A DNA stretch of 64,000 bases from Adiantum capillus-veneris (taxonomy: Eukaryota > Streptophyta > Polypodiopsida > Polypodiales > Pteridaceae), in assembly GCA_014529385.2 (NCBI GenBank), contig CM043958.1:75589169-75653168 (forward strand), given 5' to 3'. Made by a program: the position numbers and the translations under genes. Below are positions 19,134 through 30,891 of this stretch, one piece after another. The stretch's first letter is position 1, and each line of letters starts with the position of its first letter. Under the pieces are notes generated by a model. It saw only the letters and a program-made list of their open reading frames with translations, was not told the origin of the DNA and did not search any database.

Positions 19134-22100
19134 CTAAGCATTGACAAAGTTTAGGTTATCCTTTGATTGTATGCCTTGCATCCATCTAGCATCTTCAAAA
19201 GGATAAGTCTTAAACTTAATAAGATATCATCGAATAGTCTTACCACCTCTTAATTCCTTGTCTTCATGTCAGAGAATGGACTCGGGCTGCATCACCTCTT
19301 CTTGGTCCTCGATCTCCGATGGGTCTTCAATAGTTGGTTCCTGAGGTAGCTCGCCTTTGTAAGGCTTTAATCGGCTCACATGGAAAGCATTGTGTATGAG
19401 CCAATGGCTGGACAACTTGAGTTGATAGGCCAGGCCTAAGAACTTGGAAGGGACCATAGTACCTTTTTGCTAACTTAGCATAGTACTTTTGGTGTCCCGT
19501 AGGATTCTTGCCCGTCGTGTGCCTTAATCAAGACTTGGGAAATTTGATTAAGACCCAATCATTTTCTTTAAAGTCTTGGACTCTTCTATGCTTATCAGCA
19601 GCAGCCTTTTGCCTTTGCTGTGAGATAGAGATAGCGTCCTTAATCTTTTGGAAAGATTCTTGTAGCTCTCGGCTATACTCATCAGCAACATCGAAGATCT
19701 TCCCGTGTACCTTAAGTAGCAAAGGACTTTTTGATCTTCCCTCAATTACCTCAAAAGGTGATTTTCCCGTGGATGTATGTACAGTGTTATTGTAGGCATA
19801 CTCCACTAAGGGTACGTACTTCTCCCATTGGGACCTTTGATCTACTTCCATTACATAGGCTTTTAGTAGATCAAGAATTGTTAGGTTAGCTATTTCACTT
19901 TGGCCATCCGTTTGCGGATGATAGGCCGAAGAGAAATTTATCCTTGTCCCTAAATTCTCAAAGAGACCCTTCCAGAAATTACTGGTCATTCTAGGATCTC
20001 TATCCGACACTATGGACATTGGCAAGCCATGGTACTTGAAGATTTATGAAATGACGAGGGTTGCCATTTGATTGGCTTTGATAGTCTTTTTGACAGGTAT
20101 AAAATGAGCTTGTTTACTGAACCCATCTACTATCGTCCATGTTCACATATTCCCATGGATAGACTTAGGCAATCCAAAGATAAAATCCATGGATATGCTC
20201 TCCCATGGTGAATTAGGGATTGGCAAGGTTTGAAGCAATCCAGGTTGCTTCCCTCTATCAGACTTCGTCTTTTGGCATACCACACACTTAGAAACATACT
20301 CTTGTATGTTTGTTTTCATGGTAGGCCAATAGAAATATGTTTCAATCCCCTTTAGGCTAGATTGAATCCCTCTATGCCCCCCATAAGGAGGAGCATGAGA
20401 TTCATACATTACTTTCTCACGTAGAGAGTTAGTAACACATAGTCTATTGCCATAGAGAAGATAACCATCGTGTAAAGTAAATGGTTCCTCTTTCTTCCCT
20501 AATGCAAGGGCTAAAATCACATCTCTAAAATCGGGATCAATAGCATACTCATCTATCATAGAAGATAGACTAGTATTGTGAGTTGCTATGGAAACCGCAT
20601 TCACTCTCGGCCGTCTTGAGAGTGCATCAACTACTTGATTATGCTTGCTAGAAATGTGAGCAATATGAAAATGAAATTGCGGAAGGAACTTTTCCCACCT
20701 CATTTGTTTGTCGGAGAGCTTGGTTTGCGTCATGAAGTACTTAAGACTTTGGTGATCCGTTCACAGAATGAAGGGAGTCCTCAATAAATAGTGCTTCCAT
20801 GAGTCTAAGGCATGTAGAACTGCAAGGAGTTCCTTTTCATATATGCCTAGAGCTTGCTCAATAGGATCGAGCCTTCGACTTTCATAGGCTATGGTGTGCC
20901 CTTCTTGGGGCAAAACAGCTCCAAGGCAATCACCACAAGCGTCACATTGGACCTCAAATGGCTTTGAGAGATCCGGTAGTGTAAGAACAGGTTGAGAGAT
21001 AAGCATTTTGAAAGCATTGTTCTCTTTGGCAAACCATGTATACCAAAGGTTTTTCTTGGTTAGGTCATGTAATGGTTCTGCTATTAGTGAGAACTTTTCT
21101 ATGAAGCATTTATAGTATGCACACGTACCCTAAAAGCTTCTTAGTTCATGAAGATTCCTTGGTTTAGGCTATCCTTTTATTACCTCTAGCTTTGATGGAT
21201 CCATTTGGATGCCATCTTGAGAGATAATGTGACCTATATATTGAATTTCTTGTAAGCAAAATTCACTTTTCTTTCGGTTAACATAAAATTTATTCTCTCT
21301 TAGAACTTGAAATATTACCTGGAGGTGTTGCTTGTGTTCCTTTAATGAATTAGAGTAGATGATGATATCATCAAAGAACACTCCAGTAAAGGTTTGATGA
21401 GGCCTGAATAGCTTCTCCATCAAGCGGTTGAGTGTGGCTGGTGCATTGGTCAAGCCAAAAGGCATGACAATATATTCGTAAAGACCAAACGTAGTGCGAA
21501 ATGCGGTCTTTATAATGTCTTGATCAACTACCCTTATTTGATGATAGCCACTTTTTAGGTCAATCCTACTGAACTAGGTCGACCCTTGTAGCTTATCAAA
21601 TAGGTCTTCTACCCGTGGAATGGGAAACCTATTCTTGATAGTGATCCTATTTAGTGCTCTATAGTCGACACACACATGATATGTGCCGTCTTTCTTTTGC
21701 ACTAATAGCAGGTGAGAAAAATGGAGATGAGCTAGGCCTAACCATGCCCTTCTCAACTAACTCATGCACTTGCTGCATAATCTCCTCTTGTTGAGCTTGA
21801 GAAACTCTATAAGGAGGTTTATTAGGTGGTGAACTTCCTGGAAGAAGTTCAATTGCATGGTCATCATTCCCTCGTTTAGGAGGTAGCTTACAAGGGATGT
21901 CATCAATAAAGACATCTTGAAACCACTTGAGAAAATTAGTTAACTCTAATTCTTTGTGATTGTTTATCTTTTCTTTTGTTAAAGCATTAGGTTCATTTTG
22001 AGAATATTTAACAAAAATCATGTGCATGGGAATAGAGCTCTTTATTGACTTGTTAAAAGCTTGCTTATGTACAATGGGTATGGTGTTACCCATTTCCCTA

Positions 22101-22395
22101 GCATCTATGTAGATATCTTTTTCCTTGAACCTAAAGTAGATTCTCCTTTCACGGAATTTAACATTGGCAGCCATGCGATCAAACCATCGTGCCCCTAGGA
22201 TTACATCCTCGTGCTTGAGAGGAGAGATAAAGAAGTCCTCTTTGTACACATAGCTTTGGACATGCAGCCTCAATTTCCCGATTAAGGGAGTGACTGAAGC
22301 TTCTTGCCCCTTGAAAGCACCATCTGTGGGTAGGACATCTCCCATCTCGTAAGCTCGTATGCCTAGCTTGTTGGCCAACTCTATAGGTATGAAAT
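19134..22395 (-). pseudogene. Ty3/gypsy polyprotein: protease, RT, RNase H, integrase (element X)
   Basis: Read on minus. The protease region (HNFIPIELANKLGIRAYEM, 22395-22060) lacks its catalytic Asp-Ser/Thr-Gly, being cut or decayed there. RT has [26 protein letters not shown] and the catalytic VFFDDIIIYS. RNase H shows CDACGDCLGAVL and LLAVLHALDSWKHYL. Integrase has CVVCQKTKSDRG, MDFIFGLP, IVSDRDPRMTS and HPQTDGQSE. The tail (YYGPFQV, then EDKELRGGK, then FKTYPFEDARW) is the chromodomain-like end, closing with TAG at 19134-19136. There are several stops and frameshifts (near 19525, 20140, 21170 and 21575). Two in the tail are TGA where an Arg CGA would fit, as expected from methyl-CpG decay. 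Confidence 0.88.
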
Positions 22396-22419
22396 TGTGA
22401 GTAGTGCGGGATTACGTGC

Positions 22420-23160
22420 ATCAATTTCCGACCAGGGGCTAGACGGAATGTCAAGCCCATGGAAAATAAAGACAAAAGTGATGCCAAGGGAAAAACCAAT
22501 GCCCAAAATTCTTCCCAAGGCCATTCTAACAACAACAACAACAATCGGTCCAAGGAGAAGGGAGTTTACAAAGGGAAAAACAAACTCTCACGTGAAGAGC
22601 TTGAAGCTTTTCGCAAGGACCACAAATGTTTTAAGTGTGGGGAGCAAGGACATGGTTATCGTTCTTGACCCAAGAGAAATGCCCGCAATGAGACTCCTAG
22701 AGCTTCCACTATCAAAGCTCCAAAGGAGGATGCTCATTTCAAAGGATTGCCTCTCTCCTATGCTTGGGGAAAGGTAAGGGAGCATGATGCCTTCATTTTG
22801 TATGACCCTGGCTCTACTCACAACTTCATATCAATGGAGTTAGCCACCAAGTTGGGCATTCAAGCTTTCGAGATGGGAGATACTATAATGGCCGATGCAG
22901 CTTTCAAGGGATAGCAAGCCTCTGTTACTCCCTTAATTGGAAAATTGAGGCTTCATGTCCAAAGCTATGTCGACAAAGAAGACTTCTTTATCTCTCCTCT
23001 CCAACATGTGGATGTTATCCTAGAGGCACCATGGTTCAACTGCATGGCTGCCAACATGAAGTTCCCTGAAAGGAGAATCTACTTCACCTAAAGGGGAATG
23101 AATATGTATATAGATGTTAGTGATTCGGGTCATACTATACCACTTGTAAATCCTCTTGCT
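22420..23160 (+). pseudogene. Inverted gag zinc-knuckle and protease piece, related family
   Basis: On plus, opposite to its neighbours: FRPGARRNVKPMENKD, an Asn run, LSREELEAFRKDHKCFKCGE, the CCHC knuckle C-x2-C-x4-H ending in a stop where the last Cys should be (GYRS*PK), then protease DPGSTHNFISMELATKLG, VTPLIGKLRLHVQSY, KEDFFISPLQHVDVI and MAANMKFPERRIYF. This is homologous to the minus protease at 22060-22395 but clearly diverged (for example HNFISMELATKL versus HNFIPIELANKL). So the two form an imperfect inverted repeat of about 340 bp with a 420-bp spacer. It is a fragment of a second element joined head to head. In-frame stops after AAFKG and RIYFT show decay. Confidence 0.8.
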
Positions 23161-23161
23161 C

Positions 23162-23566
23162 TTAGTATTCTTCAACGGAAGAAGTCAGCTGTCGAAGTGA
23201 GAAAAACTCATTCATCTTTAAGGCTTTGTGAGCGGGTGGTAAGTATCGCTCCATCACAACAGCCTTGATGTCTTCCCATGACTGGGAAGATCCCTTGATA
23301 TCCAAGTCCCTGCAATGTTGTTTCCACCAGATCTTGGCATCGCCAGAGAAGCGGAACATCGCAAGCATGTTTTGGTTTTCGGGTTGAGTTCTCGCAGCTT
23401 CAAAACAGTCGTCCATAGCCTCCATCCATACTTCCGCATCTCTCTCCACATTTAACCCCTTCACCTTTAAAGGTTGGAGACTGAGCTTGCTTAAGGAGAA
23501 GCTTTTTCTCTTGAACGGCGGTATATAGCGTAGTAGATTGTACCTATCCAATGGTATAAAACTCAT
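23162..23566 (-). pseudogene. Gypsy gag (retrotrans_gag domain), element Y
   Basis: The minus frame reads VWMEAMDDCFEAARTQPENQ, FSGDAKIWWKQHCRDLD, SWEDIKAVVMERYLPPAH and MNEFFSLRQLTSSVEEY. This is the plant gypsy gag core domain, which builds the particle shell. It is cut off right after EEY, where EYYxKF is expected, by the inverted plus fragment. Upstream Met at 23566 (MSFIPLDRYN) is possibly the true start region. A PBS and an LTR lie 470 bp upstream in the right order, so gag, PBS and LTR belong together as element Y. Confidence 0.85.
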
Positions 23567-24034
23567 TACTATAGCACTCTTCTCAAATAAACCTAGGCTT
23601 TTCCATACTCAAGAGAAATTTAACTTTTTTGGCTTAACCAGCCTACTTAACCTGTACAGCTATCACAAAGGATTTAACCATTCCACCATTTGTTTAAATT
23701 CCATTGAATACATCCAAAATTGTCCGATAAATAATGGTAAAAACTTTGCTGAAGAGCTTTGATCCATACTTATAACTTTATGTGCATCAACAGGCTACCT
23801 GCCCGCAGCACTAGTCGCACCAACGACTTCTCCGAAAACATCATGTGGAACCCACTGAATCCCAACAAGCTCAACGAGTAAAACTCTTTAACATCACTCA
23901 GGAGACAATCCACTAGACAAATCCAATGTCATTATTCAGGGAAAAATCATGCTCAAGATTTGAGTACGAGCTATCCTACTATCCCTTATTCTTTAAAATT
24001 TCAAACAACATCATTTTCCAGTTCGTAAACCTAT

Positions 24035-24047
24035 AGCTCTGATACCA
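24035..24047 (-). promoter_or_regulatory. Primer binding site (initiator tRNA-Met type)
   Basis: On minus TGGTATCAGAGCT lies two bases after the LTR end CCTCACA. TGGTATCAGAGC is the classic complement of the plant initiator tRNA-Met 3' end. It fixes the orientation of element Y and the inner end of its 5' LTR. Confidence 0.88.
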
Positions 24048-24049
24048 GG

Positions 24050-26874
24050 TGTGAGGTCCCCACCCCGTCCTCTCAAACGACGGATTTGATGGTAAACCTG
24101 GTGCCCAATAGATCTATAGCGGAAGCAAACAAAGTGGTTTATGGTTCATCTAGCGGACGATCTCTCATCACAAAGTGAGTCGAGCTCGAGCCTACTAGCA
24201 TCGAGATCTAGTTCCACCTCGTAGGAGAAGCGTGATTAGCTTATCTAACAATCCTAAGACCCACCTTCCAAGAGGAGAGAAGTATCGAGTGGCTTTTTCC
24301 CCATGTTTCAGAGGCACGTACACTTGAGGCTTCGCTGCTCTTGGGGCAATGAGTAATACTAGCGTCGATTTATAACACTATGGGAACGGAGAGTTCCCGA
24401 CCAATCTGGACCACCCTTCTCATAGGCATTGACAACCTGAGCCAAGCCCCCGCTTTCCACCCCCACACTCACACTTCCTTGTGTGTCCTAATTACTACCA
24501 CAATGGTTGTTCAACATAAAAATTCCTTGATTAGATTCCGATTAACAAGGTTCGTTAAGACAACCCTTCAATCAGTATTGCAAAGCGGCACCAAGACAGT
24601 AACTCTAGTAAAATTTCTACTCAAACTTATTCGTTAAAATTCCAATGTTTTGGAGGTACAACATCCCCTCTCTAGCGAGAGTTTACTACTCCCGTTGTCG
24701 CCTAGCTGCCCATACAACTAGGTATGTCCACCGCATAGAAAGCACGACATGAACATTCCCACCGCATAGAAAGTCAGACGTGGGTATCCACCGCTTAACC
24801 AGCAGACCTGGATTCAAGAGCTCTTAACCAGGAACTCTGCCAGGACGGGGTTCAGACTAGTATCAACATTGGAAATAGAAATGAACATGCCGAGCTAAAT
24901 TTTCCCTAGCAGACATTCTTTCCTATTTCAAATAGTATATCCATCAACCATTCTTTCCTACTTAGATTTTAATATACAATTGAATTCAAATGCGGAGGTT
25001 TCCGTCGGATTTCTCCAACATGTTTAGGGATATATTCTTTCCTAACTTATCGTATGCAATGTTAAATTAAACAACTTGAATTTAAAATGTAACCTATCTC
25101 CTCCATTTCCTCGCCATTGGCCCGTGAGATGGACGGTACTGGGTCGTCCATCAGAGCTTTTCCTTTTCCATTCACGTTGCTTGTTCCTGCCTCGCGGTCG
25201 TGGGCACCACCGAAGCAAGTTCTCTTTACCGGGGCCATTTTAACTCACTATACAACTCGGAGAAAAAGAACTAATGTCCGAGAGTACCATAACAATCAAG
25301 ATGACAGATTAGAATCACTAAACAATCCTTCTTATACGAAAGAATTAGATTTTCTTCGAGACATAGCATTTTTTTTATTATAATACTTTACTTGTCCTAT
25401 AGGAATTGGCTCTAAAGTTAAGCACTTGGCCTAGGTAATTAAGAATTTCAGAATTTTACTAATCAAATCACTAGGGAGATGAATTAGACATACTCAATCA
25501 CCTTCCTAATGCAAGTAGAAAGATGCAAAATTACCGTATGCATAGGTGAGAGAAAATTCCCTTCTTAGTGGCTTAATGACGGATTAATTTCCCTTAATTA
25601 TATCCTAATCTATGAATAAATTGAATCTAACTTAGCTACACCAATATTGTGTGGTAATAGAATAAAATTAACCAAATCCACATCATTACCGGCTTGACAA
25701 TTAATTACTATGCCGACTAACGAAAGATTTTCGCTTACAATCATGCATTAATCCATGATTAGAAGAGGTTAATTGCTTGCATAGTTAACTATTGGATGAT
25801 GATTATGTAATAGAATAATGATATGGAGAATTAGAGAGCAGCTATTGAGAAATATAGCTATGATTAAGCAGAATAGATGAGGAATTAAGAGAATGATGAA
25901 GAGATTTGCAGAAAAGCATCAATTAAAATGATATTACCGTGATTAGGGGTTGAAATCCACTCGAATTTCTGATCCAATGGAGTTCTCAAGACGAGAATCG
26001 GGCAGCACTTTCCTCCTTTGCTTCTTCTCCAAAAACTATGTGTGCCGGTAGCACCTCCCCAAGGTGTGTGTGTACTCAGTGGGTGTGTGAGCATATGTGT
26101 GTGTGTGTGTGAGCACACACACACACACACCTCCCCAAGGTGTGTGTGTAAGTGTGTGCGTGTACTCAGTGGGTGTGTGAGCATATGTGTGTGTGTGTGT
26201 GTGAGCACACTCTTAAATAGGCCCCTCCAAGCTGAAAATCGACCTGGCTTGCTATTTGCATCTGAGAGCTACTCCACTTACGCATGGCAAGTCCAGTTAC
26301 ATGCCTACCAAGTGTCCAGTTAGCTAGTGTAACTGACTCTCACACTCTCTCTCAAGCATGGAAACTCTCCCACAACTCCCAGAAGAAGAGAGGGCTCCCC
26401 CTAGCTGCTAAAGCAAGCTCTGAGTGGCCTGGAACCTGTTCCCACACACCCTCGAGCCCAGGTGCGCCCCCCTCAATCTTAGGAAAAATTGGTTTTAGGC
26501 TAAAACAGCCCATACGAGTCGGAATTTAATGCCGTAAATTGCTATACTAAGCTCTAACTAAGGTGTATTTATACGAGTACCTGCCATATTTAGTAGTCCC
26601 TGGGGTTCGAAAATGCATTTTTTTCAAATTCGGGATACAGGTGCAGTTTTTCGAGACGGTCAAAACTAGACGGGTCGGGTGACCAAAAACTTACTATTTT
26701 TGGAAATTTTTCACAAAAATTATTTTAATTCACATTTGAAAGCTTTATAACATTCTAAACAACATGGCACTGACAGAATTTGAAAAACTGCTAAAAATAG
26801 TAACTTTTTTTATTATGTTTATTCTAGGATACAATGGTGCTCTTTTTTTTTTGGTCGGGGTTAGAGACCTTACA
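24050..26874 (-). repeat. 5' LTR of gypsy element Y, 2.8 kb
   Basis: On minus it begins TGTAAGGTCTCTAACC (26874) and ends GGGGACCTCACA (24050), followed by the PBS. The first LTR at 2649-4574 shares the same two ends and TTCTGAAACATGGG. A TATA-like TATAAATACACC lies near 26575-26564 on minus. Inside are a GT-rich duplicated block (26057-26212) and short repeats with CCACCGCATAGAAAG at about 24729 and 24761. The bases right outside, 26875-26879 (caggg), would be the target duplication. No matching 3' LTR is seen in the window, so Y is incomplete or recombined. Confidence 0.7.
26057..26212. repeat. Duplicated GT-rich block in LTR Y
   Basis: Two copies of a unit reading CCCCAAGGTGTGTGTGT ... 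ACTCAGTGGGTGTGTGAGC ATATGTGTG... GAGCACAC, about 80-90 bp each. Between them TGTGTG faces CACACA, so a hairpin can form. The ORFs on both strands here are repeat artefacts. Confidence 0.8.
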
Positions 26875-27302
26875 CAGGGCGTTGTTGCCGCAACACGGAA
26901 CCATCCACACCTTGATTGGACACCCTTTCGCTCCTAAAAATGTAGGAACATGTTGTGGCAAGTCCCTTTAGTCCAACAATCAAGGGGGCATGAGAGAAAG
27001 AGAGTCCACACTAGTGTTGTCATCCAATACCTCCCAACCCGGAGCGACGCCTTGATGCAGGGGAAAATGCCACGCACCTACTGCTAAGACCGTTGAGGAC
27101 AAAACCTAGAGCACCACCCTTCTCCCCTACAACGACCTCCATCGGGGTCTCCGTCCATGAGGCACGCACAGAGCCGAGCACGAAAAACTCTAGACCCCCC
27201 TCACTTCTCCACCAAAGCAATGTTGTTGCATTATTGATAAATTCCTTTCTTGAAAATATTAAGCTCCATTATATATACTAGTACATCCGACGGGCTCGCT
27301 TG

Positions 27303-27353
<51 letters not shown>

Positions 27354-28110
27354 TGTGTGCGCGGAGGCTGCAAAGAACACTGCTACATGAAGGAGCTTGC
27401 AACACGTGTCAGAAGAGAGGGGGGGGGGGGGGGGGGAATCCCTCCCCTTTTATAATAGTATAGGAGTATAGATAGATGGAAGACTTTTTCGAACCAATCA
27501 ATAGGTTTTATCTGAAGGATGTGAAGGGTGTTGTTCAAATGGTTGAGCCCTGTTGATGAAATCCCACGGTAGGAGGGTACGAGGCTCACAAATCGCTTGC
27601 GGGTGTATTATGTATAATGTACGAAAACATACAGATGTACAATTGCACCTAAAAACCATTCGATTTTCTTTCTCTGGTGAAACCAATACTCAAAGAAAGC
27701 CCAAGTTGAGTGAAATTCCACATCTGAGTTTTTTACTTATAGGCGAGAAAACTTACGGAATTTAGTGTAAAAACTTTCAAATATAGACAATATAGCTCAA
27801 TAAATCTATCATATGTAGATTTTCCAAGTTTTCAATAAAGAGTTTTTTTGGGGCACTCATTAAAACAAATGGATAAATTGACTTCTAGATTTTGGGTAGC
27901 CCAAAAAATCTCAAGCAATGCTGATGGTATACTTTTTAAATGGTTTTGCCATTTGGTTTGCCAAAAGGGAAAAAAATAAAGCACATCATGATCATGATGG
28001 AAGAGCCGACAAGGAGAGGCCTAAGCTGAAAAACGTGTTAGGAGGCGAGGGGAGGCCAGGAGGAGTACGCTACAAGCTCCACCGTTCAATTACAGAAAAC
28101 ACAAACATTT
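26875..28110. other. Intergenic DNA with simple repeats, no gene recognised
   Basis: It holds a (CT) run (27304-27349), an 18-base G run (27419-27436) and ordinary unique sequence. Short frames on both strands have no family signal. It separates gypsy Y from the bHLH gene. Confidence 0.6.
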
Positions 28111-28264
28111 TCTCTCTCTCTCTCTCTCTCTCTCTCTTTGACAGAGTCGACAACGTCGCTGCTCTCATAGCTTTCCATTCCTCTCTCTCTCTCTCTCTCT
28201 CAATTGATCATGACGTATGACACAAAGACTCGCTCATTAGCTTTTTAATGCTCTCTCTCTCTCT
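28111..28264 (+). repeat. CT tracts at exact 70-bp spacing upstream of the bHLH gene
   Basis: CT runs start at 28111, 28181 and 28251, each 70 bp apart. The spacers end alike (CTCATAGCTTTCCATTC and CTCATTAGCTTTTTAATG), so this is a diverged tandem repeat. CT-rich 5' leaders are common in plant genes, so it is probably the promoter or 5' UTR of the next gene. Confidence 0.7.
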
Positions 28265-29415
28265 GCTCAATATGATCTAGATGTAATACCGACTCTCCCC
28301 GAGCTCGCCATCGACGCCAGTACCGAGCTTGCAGATATTGGCTCATGTCATGATCAGCTACAACAAGATGCAGCCGCTCATGATGTTGTCCTTTCTCCTT
28401 GGAGCATTCTACACAACTCAGATATCTCCGACACTGCGGATTTTCCACCGACAGCCATCAGACCTGCGGATGCGTCTACATCTCCACCCCACAAGCAATA
28501 TGCAGCCACAGCTACAATGGAGGAGCAGGTAAGTGACTCCAATTTTCCTTCTTTTGATGAGCAAGAATCTTCAAAGTCTTCCAAGAATATGGCAAGCCCA
28601 CAATATGGCAGAGAGAGCCCCAGAAGTGAGCACACCTCACCCCTAATTACATGCAAGATGTGGGGAACATCCCACACTATTCTTGATCATCGGCATACAA
28701 GAGGCCAAGTCATACAAAAGAGCATTGACTCCTCACAATGTACGTCACTCCTTGGCACATCCTTGTGATGTGAGAATTCCCATCAATGTGGATCTCTTTA
28801 GATCAAGCAAAGTGCCCAAGGATGTTGCTGATTATCTTTTTTTCTCTTCAAAAGGACTAATGTCCACACAGAAAAGGAGAAAGCTCAACATCTCCTCATT
28901 ATCCAAAAAGCCAACTTCTAATTCCGAAGAGGACCATGTGCTCGAAGATACAAGTGCGGAGGACAATGCGAAGAAATGTAATAAGTCTTCCAAGAACCTC
29001 GACTATGAACGACAAAGAAGGAGAAAGATAAATGCGAATATATATGCACTTCGATCCCTTGTTCCCAAGATTAGTAAAGTAAGTTGGTACCTACCCATGC
29101 ATTTTTTTGTTTAGAGTATTCAAAACTTTTGGAAACATGAGAAATATTTGCATACACCTATGTCTGGTATATCACAACTCTACCTATGTGCGGTAAACCA
29201 CAACTCAAGACACATTTAGACCCTTGTTCCTAGGGGATTTCACCAGGAGTACTAGGGAGACGTCGCCTACGTGCACCAAAACTACCTCTTTAACCCTTAC
29301 ATATTGGACTTCCCTTTGTATAAACCCCCCCTTTTGTTCACTCACGTCTGCTATCCTATGGTAACCCTTAGTGAATACCGGAGACCTTGTTTGTGACTTA
29401 CTAGTGTAGAGCAAT

Positions 29416-29477
<62 letters not shown>

Positions 29478-30891
29478 ACATTTGTACATGTCATCAGGTT
29501 TCTCATTTGTACAATTACATATGTATCATAATCTATGTATATCCACATGTTTGGGTTATTTTCTAATAAAGTATTTGGTTATATTTGCAGATGGACAAGG
29601 CTTCTGTTGTTAGTGATGCAATTGCCTACGTCCAAAGCCTTCAAAAGCAAGTTGGAGAGGTCAAGAAGGAAATTCAAGCTTTGAAATCATGGGAAAACAT
29701 TAGCAATAAGAATGTTTCGAGTAGGGCACCCACTCTGACATCCACAATGAAACAAGTGCAACACAAGATCTTGGAGGTAACATTATACCTCAAAGCATGA
29801 AATTCCATTGCATGTTATCAAATTCTTATAAACAAAGTCTCTCCTTTCAACATAGGATTGCCGAATAGATTAGATAAACATTGTGAGCCGATAAGATTTT
29901 TTCACATAATGTTCTTCCACGACCTTTCTATCTTGTTTTCTCCTTTGATGATGCATACAGGTCAATGTGATAGAGGTGGAAAAGGCTATATATCAATTGG
30001 AAATTATTTGCTCTAATGGACAAGGGGTTATAGAAAACCTCACAAAGGCAATAGAGATGTTGGGAATTAATATTTTAAATGCGAAGATAATCAAAATCAA
30101 TGACCACATTCTCAACACCATATTTGTCGAGGTAAAGACTAGAACATCAGAACAACATCCAATTATATTTAGTGGATTAAGATATCTACCTCAATTGCTA
30201 GCATTTAATAAAAAAACCTTTGTAGAATTATGCATAACTTAATTTAAAGTTGGATTGAATGTTGAGTACTTTTGAGCTTTGAAACAATGCATTTTCATGT
30301 TTATTAAAGCTAAATGCCTATGTCATATAAAAAAGCTTGAACCAAATAATTGGAAATCGTTGTCACTACTTCATATGCAAATCAATTTGAAATCAATATC
30401 ACATTCTCAACATTATATTTGTCAAGGCAAGTGTATATTTAGACAACCAAATTATATGTATCTTAATTACCATTCATGCCCTGATTGCTTGTATCTAAAA
30501 ACATTTAGCTTAGTTTAGGATAAATTTCATGGTTCATTGAATGCTGATTTTTGAGCTCTAAAACATTGCAATTCCTCTATCTATCAGTGTTGAATGGTTG
30601 TACCCATAAAACATCTTCAACAAATTACCCAAAACTTGGTGTCACAAAACCTTGGCTTGTAGTGAATGTCGTGAAATCACTTAGTTACAATGAAACTCTT
30701 TTATATTTGCTTGCATTTTGTAGGCTATTGATGGATTGGGAATAGAACCAAGAGAATTGAAAGACATGCTATTGAGGGTTGCCCTTATTTATGTTTGGAC
30801 TAGGCCTTGTCAAGTGTTAAAATATCAAAGGCTCGTCTCTTGGGGAAACATAAAGACCACTTTGTGTTCTATTTTAATTTTGCATGATTAA
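28265..30891 (+). CDS. bHLH transcription factor with ACT-like C-terminal domain
   Basis: A plant bHLH gene in at least four exons. Exon 1 (to 29078) ends with the basic region and helix 1: SKNLDYERQRRRKINANIYA, LRSLVPKISK. Donor GTAAGT follows. Exon 2 (29591-29776) starts MDKASVVSDAIAYVQSLQKQ (loop end and helix 2). Exon 3 (29961-30131) is VNVIEVEKAIYQLEIICSNG, then ENLTKAIEMLGINILNAK, an ACT-like fold. Exon 4 (30724-30891) is AIDGLGIEPRELKDMLLRVA and a TAA. All three introns are phase 0 with GT-AG ends. The basic region keeps Glu and Arg for E-box DNA; the usual His is absent. Layout resembles the AMS/DYT1/FIT-type plant groups. The N-terminus (IPTLPELAIDASTELADIGS) has no in-frame ATG before 28517, and the frame shifts between 28650 and 28750 or an intron from donor 28529 is used. 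Likely nuclear; possibly a damaged copy. Confidence 0.75.
29419..29474. repeat. (AT)28 microsatellite in bHLH intron 1
   Basis: Pure AT run of 56 bp inside the first confirmed intron (29079-29590). The minus-strand open frame with an Ile-Tyr repeat is only this tract. Confidence 0.95.

Noticed and set aside
22179-22821. Additional ORFs around the inverted gypsy piece
   Set aside because: Out-of-frame shadows of the protease/knuckle frames on the two strands.
26875-27300. Possible host gene (27020-27281 on both strands)
   Set aside because: Open on both strands, short, no motif or splice structure.
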